A stretch of 64,000 nt of DNA from Raineya sp. Lineage in GTDB: Bacteria; Bacteroidota; Bacteroidia; Cytophagales; Thermonemataceae. This document shows positions 15,073 through 24,028 of the stretch, one piece after another. Where the stretch lies: the NCBI GenBank assembly GCA_025454915.1, contig JALONN010000010.1, forward strand, positions 95,455-159,454, in the 5' to 3' direction. The first letter of the stretch is position 1. Every line of letters starts with the position of its first letter. The notes under the pieces are model-generated. The model worked only from the letters and a program-made list of their open reading frames with translations. It did no database searches and was not told where the DNA came from. The position numbers and the translations under genes were made by a program.

Positions 15073-15315
15073 ATGGCAACAGTAAAAGTAAAACACAAGA
15101 AAGCGGGGAGTTATATACACCCTGTAACACGCGTATTAATTCCAAACGGTGATTTTGTTGAGGTAGAACATGATGATGAGATTGAGAAGCAAATTGTGCT
15201 TGGTCGTCTTGTGAAAGATGAAAGTGGGGAGAAGGAAGAGAAGGAGGATAAAAAGACGGAAAAGAAAGAGGATAAAAAGGAAGATAAAAAAGATTCCAAA
15301 ACTGACAAATCCTAA
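15073..15315 (+). CDS. small structural-region protein with Lys/Glu tail (80 aa)
   Basis: The ATG at 15073 is preferred to 15046 because it follows a short AT-rich leader and begins the conserved-looking VKVKHKKAG core. The first 48 residues form a beta-rich domain (VLIPNGDFVEVEHDD); the last 30 are almost only lysine, glutamate and aspartate. The last base of its stop begins the next start. Its neighbour has the same domain-plus-charged-tail layout, which suggests ancient duplication. Likely a minor head or neck component. Confidence 0.55.
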   Translation: MATVKVKHKKAGSYIHPVTRVLIPNGDFVEVEHDDEIEKQIVLGRLVKDESGEKEEKEDKKTEKKEDKKEDKKDSKTDKS

Positions 15316-15536
15316 TGCGAAAAGTAAAAGTTCGATTAAAAGATAGTTCTGCTTCATTCGAGGATTCTGGGCAAAAATTAATAGGACGTTCTGTAATGAG
15401 TTTTCCTAAAACTGAAAAAGTAGAAAGGGGTATCAAAACAGGATTACTTTTGGTAGAAAAGGAAGAACCTCAAGAAGAAATTAAGCTTCTTAAGGAAGAA
15501 AAAGAGGAGAAAGAAGAAAAAAACAAAAAGAAATAA
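15315..15536 (+). CDS. second small protein with Lys/Glu tail (73 aa)
   Basis: Overlaps the previous gene by one base (TAATG). Core VKVRLKDSSASFEDSGQK parallels the previous gene's VKVKHKKAGSY core; the last 27 residues are a Lys/Glu-rich tail (KEEKEEKEEKNKKK). No family recognised. Located between the capsid and the head-tail connector. Confidence 0.5.
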   Translation: MRKVKVRLKDSSASFEDSGQKLIGRSVMSFPKTEKVERGIKTGLLLVEKEEPQEEIKLLKEEKEEKEEKNKKK

Positions 15537-15539
15537 AAG

Positions 15540-15989
15540 ATGCTTGATAAAACGCTATTAGAGTTAGTAAAGGGCAGAATAACAGTAGCCACAGAAGATG
15601 AGGTAAAAGTAGAGGAAATAGGGATAGAAGTTATCATTGAACTTGAACCTTATCTCAAAAAGAACTTACCTTTTGAGGAATATACTGACCTTGAAAAACT
15701 ACTCATAGCAGATTACACGGCATACAAATTTCTTGATTTTGATTTCTCTATCAATAATTCTACTCAGGAAGCCCAAGGAGACAATCCTATTAAAATCACA
15801 AAAGCAGATGTAGTTGAAGTACATTTTGATACTTCCAGAAGTAAGGATGATTCATTGATTCGGCTTACAAGTAGATTGAAAGCTTCTATTTGCCAAAAAG
15901 CTAAAACTCTGAATATAAGTTTGCCACTTTGTTCAAGTGGGCAATCTACGAAAAGTAATTACAGACCATTTATTACTTACACCCCATGA
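15540..15989 (+). CDS. head-tail connector protein
   Basis: 149 residues. The N-terminal helices (LDKTLLELVKGRI), a hydrophobic LEKLLIADYTAYKFLD segment and the beta-strand region TKADVVEVHFD fit the short helical connectors that bind under the portal (gp6/gp15-like). It is in the expected place, between the capsid and neck genes. ATGA overlap with the next gene. Confidence 0.55.
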   Translation: MLDKTLLELVKGRITVATEDEVKVEEIGIEVIIELEPYLKKNLPFEEYTDLEKLLIADYTAYKFLDFDFSINNSTQEAQGDNPIKITKADVVEVHFDTSRSKDDSLIRLTSRLKASICQKAKTLNISLPLCSSGQSTKSNYRPFITYTP

Positions 15990-16486
15990 AATCAAAAATC
16001 TTAATAGCATTTATGTTGCTTTTTGCAACGCTATCATTTGCAGTTCCTAAAATCGAAACGAAAATGCCTAATCCACTTCCTAAAGACAAATTACGAGAAG
16101 CCTTAAAAACGCCTTTCGATTTGATGGCTCAGATGGATATCGTCTATCATCTGAAAGCCCAGAAACCTGATCGGTTTAAAGAAGGAGAATCTTATGAAGT
16201 GACTAATTATAATATCAAGGGTTTAGTAGTTGAAGACCGAAAGAATACAGAAACCAATACTACCCTCCAAGGCAGTCGAACGAATAACGAAGGATACCTG
16301 CTTATCAATTATGATTATGCTAATGATGCGGGTCTCGTTACTTCTGATGGAAATTTTAAAGGCAATCCAAATCGAGACACATTCACATATCAAAATCGAG
16401 TCTATGAAATTATAGACATTGTTCCGGTTGGGCAACTCGTAGATGAGTTTACAGCATTCAAAATTTACTACAAATACAAGAAATAG
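15986..16486 (+). CDS. neck/head-closure-region protein with signal-peptide-like N-terminus
   Basis: 166 residues. Position and the beta-rich C-terminal region (NRVYEIIDIVPVGQLVDEFTAFKIYY) suit a head-closure or stopper protein (gp16/gp10-like). The first 20 residues (MKSKILIAFMLLFATLSFA) look exactly like a Sec signal peptide with a cleavage site after A19. Virion neck proteins are assembled in the cytoplasm, so this is unexpected. An internal ATG at 16063 (residue 27) could be the true start, giving a normal soluble protein. Confidence 0.5.
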   Translation: MKSKILIAFMLLFATLSFAVPKIETKMPNPLPKDKLREALKTPFDLMAQMDIVYHLKAQKPDRFKEGESYEVTNYNIKGLVVEDRKNTETNTTLQGSRTNNEGYLLINYDYANDAGLVTSDGNFKGNPNRDTFTYQNRVYEIIDIVPVGQLVDEFTAFKIYYKYKK

Positions 16487-16496
16487 AAATTATAAG

Positions 16497-17045
16497 ATGA
16501 TTAAGAAGTTTGGTGATTGGAATAAAGTAGAAAGTTTAGTTCGCAACCTCGATACTATGCTGAAGAAAGCCAATCACCAAGCACTTCAAAAAATCACAAA
16601 AGAGGCAGAAAAAAGAGTAATAGACCATTTGGATAATCAGGATTTATCTTGGGAACCGCTCTCCGCTTCTTATAAAAATGACAAGGTTAGAAAAGGTTTA
16701 TCAAATGGTATACTGATAGCTAGCCAAGATTTCAGAAATGCAATTACAAGTATTATAACATCAGATACAGGCTTTGTAGGAATTCCAAAAGGCAAGAGAA
16801 ATAGAGAAGGGGAGGAATTAGAAATCATTGCAGCAGTTCATGAGTTTGGTTCAGAGAAAAGAAATATCCCAAAAAGGCAACTTTGGGGACCAACATTAGA
16901 AGAAGTTTCGCTTTGGATAAGAAGTAATAATATTCCTGAGCAAGAAGTTGAAAAAGAATTCAAAAAAAGAGGATTAGAAGTAGGAAAGAGAGGGGGAGTA
17001 TTTTACCGAAACAGTCAAGGTAATAAAGTTTACGTCAAAAGATAA
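16497..17045 (+). CDS. neck protein (virion morphogenesis, Mu gpG/HK97 gp10-like)
   Basis: 182 residues from the ATG at 16497; the frame extends upstream into the previous gene but this start is cleaner. HEFGSEKRNIPKRQLWGPT is the signature of the phage virion morphogenesis / neck family. The N-terminus is a long helix. These proteins join the connector to the tail terminator. Directly overlaps the tail-terminator gene start (TAATG). Confidence 0.75.
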   Translation: MIKKFGDWNKVESLVRNLDTMLKKANHQALQKITKEAEKRVIDHLDNQDLSWEPLSASYKNDKVRKGLSNGILIASQDFRNAITSIITSDTGFVGIPKGKRNREGEELEIIAAVHEFGSEKRNIPKRQLWGPTLEEVSLWIRSNNIPEQEVEKEFKKRGLEVGKRGGVFYRNSQGNKVYVKR

Positions 17046-17671
17046 TGTTTTTCACACCAGCACAAATAGAGAGGGGAATTTTTGAGGCTATCAGATTAAA
17101 AGCTGTAGCAATGGGATTGTGGCCTGATGAAACAACAATGACAACAGCAGAAGAGCTAAAAACAGCATTAGATGCTATAAATACTCCAATAGAAATAATA
17201 GGTATTGGGGACTACAGGGCAAGAGGGGAAAAACCTCTGAATTGTCTTTTAGTAGATTTTGATAGTGGAAATTCGGCAGAAGTTGGAGCAATAGGAGGCG
17301 TAAGATATGAGCTTCAAACATCTGGCAATACATATAAAAAAATAGGATTACCCACACAATCTGAAAACTTGAATTTTCAAATCAGGGTAATAGCCGAAAA
17401 TACAGCCGGCAGAAGGCTTGCAGAATTAATACTAAGAGCTTCATTAAGAAGAAAAACATACCTAAAAGGGGTAAAAGATAATGGGTCTTATACTGATAAT
17501 GGATTTTGGGTATTTGGAGGTAATTTCATAGACATCTCAAAAAACGAGTATGGAATTGAAAGAATGTTTACCTACACCGTTTCTAATGTGTTCTTAGAGC
17601 CTACTGAGGACTTGGGAGAAGTTGCAGCAACCCAAGAAATCACAATTGATACTGAAATAAATCTCAACTAA
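17045..17671 (+). CDS. tail terminator/completion protein
   Basis: 208 residues, alpha/beta, with the ring-protein-like arrangement of N-terminal helices (PAQIERGIFEAIRLKAVAMG) followed by strands (PIEIIGIGDY, FQIRVIAENTAG). It immediately precedes the sheath gene, the usual place of the tail terminator in myoviruses. Assigned by position and general shape rather than a signature motif. Confidence 0.55.
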   Translation: MFFTPAQIERGIFEAIRLKAVAMGLWPDETTMTTAEELKTALDAINTPIEIIGIGDYRARGEKPLNCLLVDFDSGNSAEVGAIGGVRYELQTSGNTYKKIGLPTQSENLNFQIRVIAENTAGRRLAELILRASLRRKTYLKGVKDNGSYTDNGFWVFGGNFIDISKNEYGIERMFTYTVSNVFLEPTEDLGEVAATQEITIDTEINLN

Positions 17672-17678
17672 TATAATT

Positions 17679-19217
17679 ATGGCATCACCATCAGCAAATA
17701 CAATCATTACAGATAGCTCTACACTTAATCCATCAGGCTTAAAAGGAGTTGCTTGTGTGCAAGGTATTACAACCAAGGGACCTATTGGGAAGTCTATTTT
17801 GATAAAAAACTGGAGAGAATTTCAACAGTATTTTGGTGGGTATCATCCAACAAGTTTATTCCCTCTCTATTGCCAAAGAGCATTGGATAAAGGGGCTAAA
17901 TTGTATGTCACGAGAGCAGCCCATTATGAGGATATTGATGATATAGAATCATGGACGGGTACACTTGCTTCAGTTTCTTTGGGTGGAAGTATTAATGCAA
18001 GAGCATTATATCCTGGTGTGGGATATAATGGTATAACTGTTACGGTAGCTGATGGTGGCACCAGTTTATTTTGTACTATCACAGTAAAAGCTTCTGGCAT
18101 GGAAGATCAGGTTCTTTTGAACGTAAAAAGAACTGTTACACAAACAGAATTAGATGCCATCAGTCAGCAATTTAAAGATAAGTATAGAGATAAAGCTCTT
18201 ATATCTTTCAAGGCTACTTTTGCAACTCCTACCACTACTGTGTCTTTTACAAATTCTGCAAATAATGCTCTTACTTCAGGTGCTCAGGATGTTTCAGAAA
18301 TTGTTGCTGATGATTACAATGGTTCAAGCGTTGCAAAAAATGGTTGGTACGCTTTTGATGAAATAATTGATAGTGATGTAATCTATAATTTTGATGCTCC
18401 TATTCCAGAAGTAGATGCAGGCTTAGCAGCATACTGTATATCTAGGGCTGATATGCGTTTTGCTATTCGTCCTCCTGTTGGATTGAATGCAAATGGTTGG
18501 GAAGATTATCGTATGGGTACAGGTGCTTACTCACATACTCCAATTGACACATGGCAAGGAAAATTGATTGCTGGGGATATTAAAGTTTATTACCAAGACA
18601 TTGAAACTACAATTTCTGCTATTGCAGATGTGTGTGCTTTAGAAATGAAGAAAAGCTTCAAGTGGTTTTCTACTGCTGGTCCAAACAGAGGGAAACTAAC
18701 CAGTGATGTAATTGGTACACCTTATAATTTATTGTCAGCAGCTCTCAAGGGAGATTATGATAATGTATATCCTAAAGGTGTAAATGCTGTAGGTAAACAT
18801 GTCAGTTTCGGGATGGTGTTCTGGGGTAGTAGATCACTATTATTAGACCAAACAAAAGTCTTAAAATTTGATAACGTTGCTGATTTATCTCTGTACATCA
18901 AAAAAGAGCTAGATAAAATCGTTTCAAAATACACTTTTGAGCCAAATGACTTGATAATGATTGGACAAATCTATAATGAAGTCAAGCCATTTGTAGAGTC
19001 TTTGGAAACACAAAGAGCTATCCACCCTGGTAAATGGGAATGGATTGGAGACCAAAATGTATCTGATGTGGCTGATGTAGATTATAATACTCCTGAGGAT
19101 ATTCAAGAGGGTAAATACAAAGCAAAACTAAGATTTGCTCCAATTGTAGCAAATGAAATTATAGAGATAGAAGCATCTAATAGTGATTTAGGTTCATTTA
19201 CTACAACTATTCTATAA
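17679..19217 (+). CDS. contractile tail sheath protein
   Basis: 512 residues. The N-terminus (GVACVQGITTKGPIGKSILI followed by FQQYFGG) and the C-terminal FEPNDLIMIGQIYNEVKPFVE region are typical of phage tail sheath proteins. The C-terminal segment is part of the conserved strand-exchange domain. The presence of a sheath shows the tail is contractile (myovirus morphology). Followed directly by the tail tube. Confidence 0.9.
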   Translation: MASPSANTIITDSSTLNPSGLKGVACVQGITTKGPIGKSILIKNWREFQQYFGGYHPTSLFPLYCQRALDKGAKLYVTRAAHYEDIDDIESWTGTLASVSLGGSINARALYPGVGYNGITVTVADGGTSLFCTITVKASGMEDQVLLNVKRTVTQTELDAISQQFKDKYRDKALISFKATFATPTTTVSFTNSANNALTSGAQDVSEIVADDYNGSSVAKNGWYAFDEIIDSDVIYNFDAPIPEVDAGLAAYCISRADMRFAIRPPVGLNANGWEDYRMGTGAYSHTPIDTWQGKLIAGDIKVYYQDIETTISAIADVCALEMKKSFKWFSTAGPNRGKLTSDVIGTPYNLLSAALKGDYDNVYPKGVNAVGKHVSFGMVFWGSRSLLLDQTKVLKFDNVADLSLYIKKELDKIVSKYTFEPNDLIMIGQIYNEVKPFVESLETQRAIHPGKWEWIGDQNVSDVADVDYNTPEDIQEGKYKAKLRFAPIVANEIIEIEASNSDLGSFTTTIL

Positions 19218-19260
19218 TTTTTCTTCAATAAGTAAGGTAAAACTTTAAAATATCACAGAG

Positions 19261-19731
19261 ATGCAAGGTAATCCATTAAATACATTTCAATTCAAACTAT
19301 TGATATTTGGATTGAATCCACTTTCTGAAATAGAAGTGCAAAAAGTAAAGACTCCTACCAAAGAGATTTCAGAAATAGAAGTTGGAGCAGGAACGGAAAC
19401 TCTTAAATATCCGGGCAAGATTAAGGTAGGTGATTTGGAAATAGAAAAACTAAAGGTTAGTGTTGTGGGAGCTATTGACCCGATTTACCAATGGTTTAAT
19501 GATGCTCAGAATTATGGATTTGGTTCAAAAAGTCCATTATCTTATAGAAAGCAAGGTCAGTTATGGCTATTAGCTGCTGACATGGTTACGAAATTACAGG
19601 TTTGGGAAATAAAAGAAATCTGGCCTAAAAAAATAGAAGGCTCTGATTTAGACCTCAAAGCAAATGAGTTGTATATTGATAAGGTTACATTTTCGGTGAG
19701 AAGATTTGAGCCTGTCATTATAAACGCTTAA
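19261..19731 (+). CDS. tail tube protein
   Basis: 156 residues, T4 gp19/Mu gpM-like size. NPLNTFQFKLLIFGLNPL at the N-terminus, the middle segment LKVSVVGAIDPIYQWFNDAQ, and the C-terminal TFSVRRFEPVIIN are consistent with the tube fold. Last gene of the + capsid-tail operon, ending in front of a bidirectional terminator. No tape-measure chaperone gene with frameshift is seen after it. Confidence 0.85.
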   Translation: MQGNPLNTFQFKLLIFGLNPLSEIEVQKVKTPTKEISEIEVGAGTETLKYPGKIKVGDLEIEKLKVSVVGAIDPIYQWFNDAQNYGFGSKSPLSYRKQGQLWLLAADMVTKLQVWEIKEIWPKKIEGSDLDLKANELYIDKVTFSVRRFEPVIINA

Positions 19732-19781
19732 CTTAGCACCTTTGTAGCCCTAAAAGGTTATGAATAATTAAAATTGTCACA

Positions 19782-19815
19782 AAAGGCTGTAGGTAATAAC
19801 CACAGCCTTTTTATT
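19782..19815. terminator. bidirectional terminator between tube and tape measure genes
   Basis: AAAGGCTGT (19782-19790) pairs with ACAGCCTTT (19802-19810), followed by TTATTTTA on the + side and preceded by A's that give T's on the minus side. It separates the convergent tube (+) and tape measure (-) genes and would prevent transcriptional collision. Confidence 0.75.
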
Positions 19816-22020
19816 TTATCCATCTCTTCTTCTTTGGTTGTTTTCATTTTTCTTATTGACAATTTTTGTGATTTCTTCATCTCCAAATACAAATGTGAAT
19901 TTTTGTTCTTGTTGTTGTTGCTCTGGAGTATTGACAGTAACATTTGTATTGCCTCCTGCCATTTGTTGGGCTTTTTGTTTAGCCATTTGCTGAGCCATTT
20001 CATTGAGATTAAACATACCTCCCATTTGAGTAGTTTGCCCTTGTGGTGTTATGCCTGCAAACATTGCTCCTGCCATACCACTTCCTGCATTGGGACCAGT
20101 GCTAATTCCTGCCGCCTCAAAAATCATATCCATACCAGGTATCTCTAAGATTTTAGAAAGAAACCATCCCTTAAATGATTCCCAAGCTCCCAAAATTCCA
20201 TTTTTAATATTTTCTACCATCTCCATACCCCAATTCACAAACCTTGAGGGCAGAGCAAAAAACCATTCAGTAAATTGATTGAATTTGATAGCTAAGTAAT
20301 TTGTAAATGATCCCCACAAATCGGAAACCCATTGTGTAATAGCTCCCCAATTCGTAAACGCCATGTAAACGCCATAAATCAAACCTATGATTAATAAGAA
20401 AGGCCATGTAGCAGCTATTACTGCTGATGCCAAAGCCCACATTTTAATAATCAAAGCCCCCACAGCAATCACCATAACCCCTGTTAAAAATCCTGCCAAA
20501 ACTTGACCAGCTGCTCTCCATTCATTTATTGAAGAGGTTGTTTTATTCAGCCAAGGCACCCATTCAAAAATAACATTCAATAGTGGTCTGATAGCTGATT
20601 TAATGACATTGAATACACTTGAAACAACATTGCCTATGGCTTTAAATATTGTGGCAAAGGCTGAGAACATTCCTGAAAACATTTCTTTTATCCTGATAAT
20701 CCAAGTTGACAAATTGACAACTAAATCCAATATACCTAATTCAGCAAGCCTATTCTCCATCCCTCCCAAATTAAAGCTATTACCATCCCAAGAGTTCCAT
20801 ACTGTAATGAGACTTTGCACCACGCCTCCCAATCTTTGCATAAATAGCAATAACCCACTGCCTTTTGAAGCCGTTCCATTTGCATACTCATTAAAACTAC
20901 TCAATGCATTCTTAATGAGCATAAACACACCAAAAATAGCAACACCAATAGCTATGTAGGGTAAAAAAGGTATCATAGCCTGCCAAGCACTCAGAGCTAA
21001 CATCTTCAATCCTCCTGTAAGACCATTGACAGCAAACGCATTGGCAATAGCTGTTTTACCCATACTCATGAAGGTATTGGATAGAGATAAAGACATAAAC
21101 CTTGCCCCAGCCATTGTAATCGTGAGAGCTCCAAGAACTGTTAATAACAAACCTAAGCCCATAGTAGCCACAAACAACACTTTGCCAAGAGGTGTTTTAG
21201 CAAACTCAGCAGCCGCTTGAGCAAAGTTAATGAAGAATCTAACACCTTGTTTCAAGTAAGGTAATAGGATATTTCCAAACTCCTGCTTTACAAAAGTTAA
21301 GTTATCTTTAAAGGTAGATACTAAACCATTATAAGTTCCTGACTGAGCCTCCATCATATTATAGAATTTGCCACCCTCAGAGGTCATGTTTCTAAATGCC
21401 TCTTCTACTTGTGCAAAAGGTATTTTCAAGCCTCTTGTGCTTGTTAAATCTTTCACAGTTCTTCCTGTTACTCTCGATAACTCCTCCCAAATGGGGATAC
21501 CTCTATTTGCAAACTGACGAATATCTATAAGTCCTGCATAACCAGCAGTCCTAACAGTACCATACAAATATGATAATTGTCCCAAAGGGATATTCAAACC
21601 AGAAGCAACATCACCAAGCGTTCTCATGGTTGGGATAAGCTCCTGTTGAGCAAACCCATAAGCCAAGAGTTGTTTTGTGGCTCTCGTAATCTCTGGGGTT
21701 TCGTAGGGAGTAGCTGCTGCAAATGCTTGAATATCTTTAATCATAGCCCTTGCCTTCCCAGCATCCCCAAGCATCGTTCTGAATGCCATTTGTTGTTGCT
21801 CCAATTCTGCTGCTGCTGTGATGGATGAGCCTGCACTAGATAGAAGGGTAGTACCTGCTCTCAGTAATGCAAATCCACTATTCATAGAGTTCATCATTAT
21901 ATCAAACTGCTTTTCTGCGTGCTTAGAAGAGCCTGTAAGATTAGAAAGTGAACGTTCTATTTGAGAAGCTTCAGCAGAAAACTGATTCTTTAACTCGAAA
22001 ATAAGACCAAAACCCAACAT
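19816..22020 (-). CDS. tail tape measure protein
   Basis: 734 residues. The N-terminus has the tape-measure signature ITAAAELEQQQMAFRTML followed by AMIKDIQAFAAATPYETPEI and the RQFANRGIPIWEELSRVTG segment. Several hydrophobic stretches lie between about 265 and 560. The C-terminus is glutamine-rich and then basic. It sets tail length and helps DNA ejection. At 734 residues the tail should be fairly short. It is the only tail gene on the minus strand, divergent from the hub gene. Confidence 0.88.
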   Translation of the reverse strand: MLGFGLIFELKNQFSAEASQIERSLSNLTGSSKHAEKQFDIMMNSMNSGFALLRAGTTLLSSAGSSITAAAELEQQQMAFRTMLGDAGKARAMIKDIQAFAAATPYETPEITRATKQLLAYGFAQQELIPTMRTLGDVASGLNIPLGQLSYLYGTVRTAGYAGLIDIRQFANRGIPIWEELSRVTGRTVKDLTSTRGLKIPFAQVEEAFRNMTSEGGKFYNMMEAQSGTYNGLVSTFKDNLTFVKQEFGNILLPYLKQGVRFFINFAQAAAEFAKTPLGKVLFVATMGLGLLLTVLGALTITMAGARFMSLSLSNTFMSMGKTAIANAFAVNGLTGGLKMLALSAWQAMIPFLPYIAIGVAIFGVFMLIKNALSSFNEYANGTASKGSGLLLFMQRLGGVVQSLITVWNSWDGNSFNLGGMENRLAELGILDLVVNLSTWIIRIKEMFSGMFSAFATIFKAIGNVVSSVFNVIKSAIRPLLNVIFEWVPWLNKTTSSINEWRAAGQVLAGFLTGVMVIAVGALIIKMWALASAVIAATWPFLLIIGLIYGVYMAFTNWGAITQWVSDLWGSFTNYLAIKFNQFTEWFFALPSRFVNWGMEMVENIKNGILGAWESFKGWFLSKILEIPGMDMIFEAAGISTGPNAGSGMAGAMFAGITPQGQTTQMGGMFNLNEMAQQMAKQKAQQMAGGNTNVTVNTPEQQQQEQKFTFVFGDEEITKIVNKKNENNQRRRDG

Positions 22021-22029
22021 AAATTTTAT

Positions 22030-22069
22030 ATTTCACTAAAAATATTATAAATTTACTAAAAATATTTTA
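22030..22069. promoter_or_regulatory. divergent tail-gene control region with repeats
   Basis: The 49 bases between the tape measure and hub genes contain the direct repeat ACTAAAAATATT at 22035-22046 and 22055-22066, one every 20 bases. ATTTCACTAAAA (22030-22041) and TAAAAATATTTTA (22057-22069) also occur, inverted, in the portal/protease divergent region. Possible activator site, but AT-richness makes chance matches likely. Confidence 0.35.
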
Positions 22070-23338
22070 ATGAAATCTCCTTTTTACGAAATATTCTTGG
22101 TTGTAGGTGAGCAGAATAAAAATATCACTGATTATGTAGAGAGCTTTGATTATGAAGACTGTCTCAATGAAGATGATATGCTGACTTTATCTATTAAATC
22201 AAAATCATTTGATTTTTTAGAGAATAAAGATATTGTAGTGGGAGGAATCATTCTATTTCAATACGGCTACATTCAAGGGCTTACGTCTGCTCTTAGAAAA
22301 GCAAGAATTACAGATATTGATACAAATTATGGGGATATTGTGAGTGTTACAGTCAAGGCTTATGATTTAGGTACTGTGATGAAGAAAACAACTGAGCAAA
22401 CTGTTTGGAAGAATAAAAAAGCATCAGATATAGCTACTGAAATAGCCAAAAAATATGGATTAAATCCAAAAGTAGAGGCAACTCAAAGGGTTTATCCATC
22501 ATTACCCCAAGGCAATAAAACAGACTTTCAATTTTTAAAATACTTAGCTTCAGTAGAAGAAAATGGTTCATATCGATTCTTCATTAAAGATGGAGATTTG
22601 ATATTTAATAAGTTGGATTTAAAGAAGGATGCTAAAAGACTTTATATTTATCGTGATAATTCCACTGGGGCATCTGTGATTAGCTTTAAACCATCTTTAA
22701 GAGAAAGTTCACAAAGTAGTAAAGCGAATGAATTAAAAACAGTGGGTTTTGACCCAACAAAACAAAAAACGGTTGCTTCAGTAGTAAATGATGCCACCTC
22801 AAAAGATGATATTAGGCTTGGCAATAGTAGCATTAATATGTATGATGCAAATGGGAATGTTTTGGCAGGCAATTTAAAAGATGGGACTAAAGTATTACAG
22901 GGAAAAGCTGTTGGGGGGCAAAACAGTTCAAATATTATTTCTACTCCTGAAATGTCTTTGGGAAGTGTTTCTGATATAGCCAATTCAAAGAAGAAAGCAA
23001 ATACTCAAAAAACATTAGTAGGAACACTCACAATAGAAGGAGACCCTACACTCAGTAGTGATGAAATCATTACAATGGGGGGTGTTGCTAAGATACATTC
23101 AGGCAATTGGTATATTGAGAAGATAAAGCATACTATTAATAGCAATGGCTACACAACAGTATTAGAACTATCTAAGAATGCAATCAATGCTAAGAATTCA
23201 GACATTCAAAATAATACTGGTGGGGTTGTTTCTGGGCTTGGAAGTGGTGTTCAGAAGAATGATAGTGTTGGAGGACTTGTGGCAAGCAAAACAAAAGAAA
23301 TACCTCGTTATGATGCAAATGGTAATCGATTAAACTAA
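22070..23338 (+). CDS. baseplate hub protein (late control gpD-like)
   Basis: 422 residues. The N-terminal half matches the gpD/hub fold: FEIFLVVGEQNKNITDYV-like opening, AYDLGTVMKKTTEQTVWKNK followed by IAKKYGL, and NKTDFQFLKYLASVEENGSY, which is the conserved signature of late-control D / VgrG-type hubs. The C-terminal half is rich in Asn, Ser and Gly, with YDANGN appearing twice (about residues 262 and 415). Overlaps the LysM gene start by 1 base (TAATG). Confidence 0.82.
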   Translation: MKSPFYEIFLVVGEQNKNITDYVESFDYEDCLNEDDMLTLSIKSKSFDFLENKDIVVGGIILFQYGYIQGLTSALRKARITDIDTNYGDIVSVTVKAYDLGTVMKKTTEQTVWKNKKASDIATEIAKKYGLNPKVEATQRVYPSLPQGNKTDFQFLKYLASVEENGSYRFFIKDGDLIFNKLDLKKDAKRLYIYRDNSTGASVISFKPSLRESSQSSKANELKTVGFDPTKQKTVASVVNDATSKDDIRLGNSSINMYDANGNVLAGNLKDGTKVLQGKAVGGQNSSNIISTPEMSLGSVSDIANSKKKANTQKTLVGTLTIEGDPTLSSDEIITMGGVAKIHSGNWYIEKIKHTINSNGYTTVLELSKNAINAKNSDIQNNTGGVVSGLGSGVQKNDSVGGLVASKTKEIPRYDANGNRLN

Positions 23339-23652
23339 TGGAACTACATAAAGATAACCCTTATTCAGAAAATGGTAAAATAGTTGTTTTTGATGATGGA
23401 ACAACTGAATTAGATAGACCTCAGGTTTCTTTACCAAGCAATGTGCCTTTTTACTCCTACTTAGTAAAAGAAGGAGAATATTTGGATCAGATTTGCAAAA
23501 AATATTATGATGGGAAAGCAGACTATCCAGAATGGTATAGTCTAATAGTAGCCGATATTAATAATATTGACTTACCATTAGACCAAAGTTCTTATGTAGG
23601 AAAAACAATTAAGATTCCTTTTTTCCAATATCTTGAATTTTTAAATACTTAG
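23338..23652 (+). CDS. LysM-containing baseplate protein
   Basis: 104 residues. Residues about 38-95 form a LysM-like fold: YLVKEGEYLDQICKKYY, then PEWYSLIVADINNID, and a final strand IKIPFF. Small LysM proteins (T4 gp53 or tail protein X-like) sit between hub and wedge in contractile baseplates. It ends 44 bases inside the convergent replication gene on the other strand, and no further baseplate gene follows. Confidence 0.75.
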   Translation: MELHKDNPYSENGKIVVFDDGTTELDRPQVSLPSNVPFYSYLVKEGEYLDQICKKYYDGKADYPEWYSLIVADINNIDLPLDQSSYVGKTIKIPFFQYLEFLNT

Positions 23653-23953
23653 TATATTTTTCTTGAGCCTGAAGAGCTTGAGGACTTCTGATAATTAGCT
23701 CCTTTTGCTCAAGTTTAGAGAGGTACATAAGTAATGAAATCTCAGTGATTCCAACATCTTTGGCAATCACTTTTTTTGCCTCCATACACCAACCTTTTAC
23801 AGTTTTCTCTTGCGTTTGGTACTGATAAATGATATTCAAGATAGCAGCCTCATAGATATTTATCTCAAGCTCTTTCATGGCTTTGGTGCTAACTTGAATA
23901 TCTAAAATTTCGTAAGATGCTTCTTTTACTGGTCTTCCTGCTTTTTTACCCAT
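23609..23953 (-). CDS. winged-helix phage protein (114 aa)
   Basis: The basic N-terminus (MGKKAGRPVKEAS), like an AT-hook-type DNA contact, is followed by a helical region (EAAILNIIYQYQTQEKTVKGW) and a wing-like KLEQKELIIRSP. Likely DNA-binding and part of the replication operon. Its 3' end overlaps the LysM gene by 44 bases. Last gene of the minus-strand early operon. Confidence 0.5.
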   Translation of the reverse strand: MGKKAGRPVKEASYEILDIQVSTKAMKELEINIYEAAILNIIYQYQTQEKTVKGWCMEAKKVIAKDVGITEISLLMYLSKLEQKELIIRSPQALQAQEKYTKYLKIQDIGKKES

Positions 23954-24028
23954 AATATTTTAAATATTAGTATTAGTATTTAGGCAAAAATATAAAAAAA
24001 TAATAATAATAAAATTTTTATATTAAAA

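Noticed and set aside
15071..15436. Minus-strand ORFs over the Lys/Glu-tail genes
   Set aside because: Ser/Phe/Leu-rich low-complexity shadows of the repetitive GAA/AAG codons on the + strand.
19758..20148. ORFs near the tape-measure 3' end on both strands
   Set aside because: Shadows of the tape measure gene in other frames; no independent start context.
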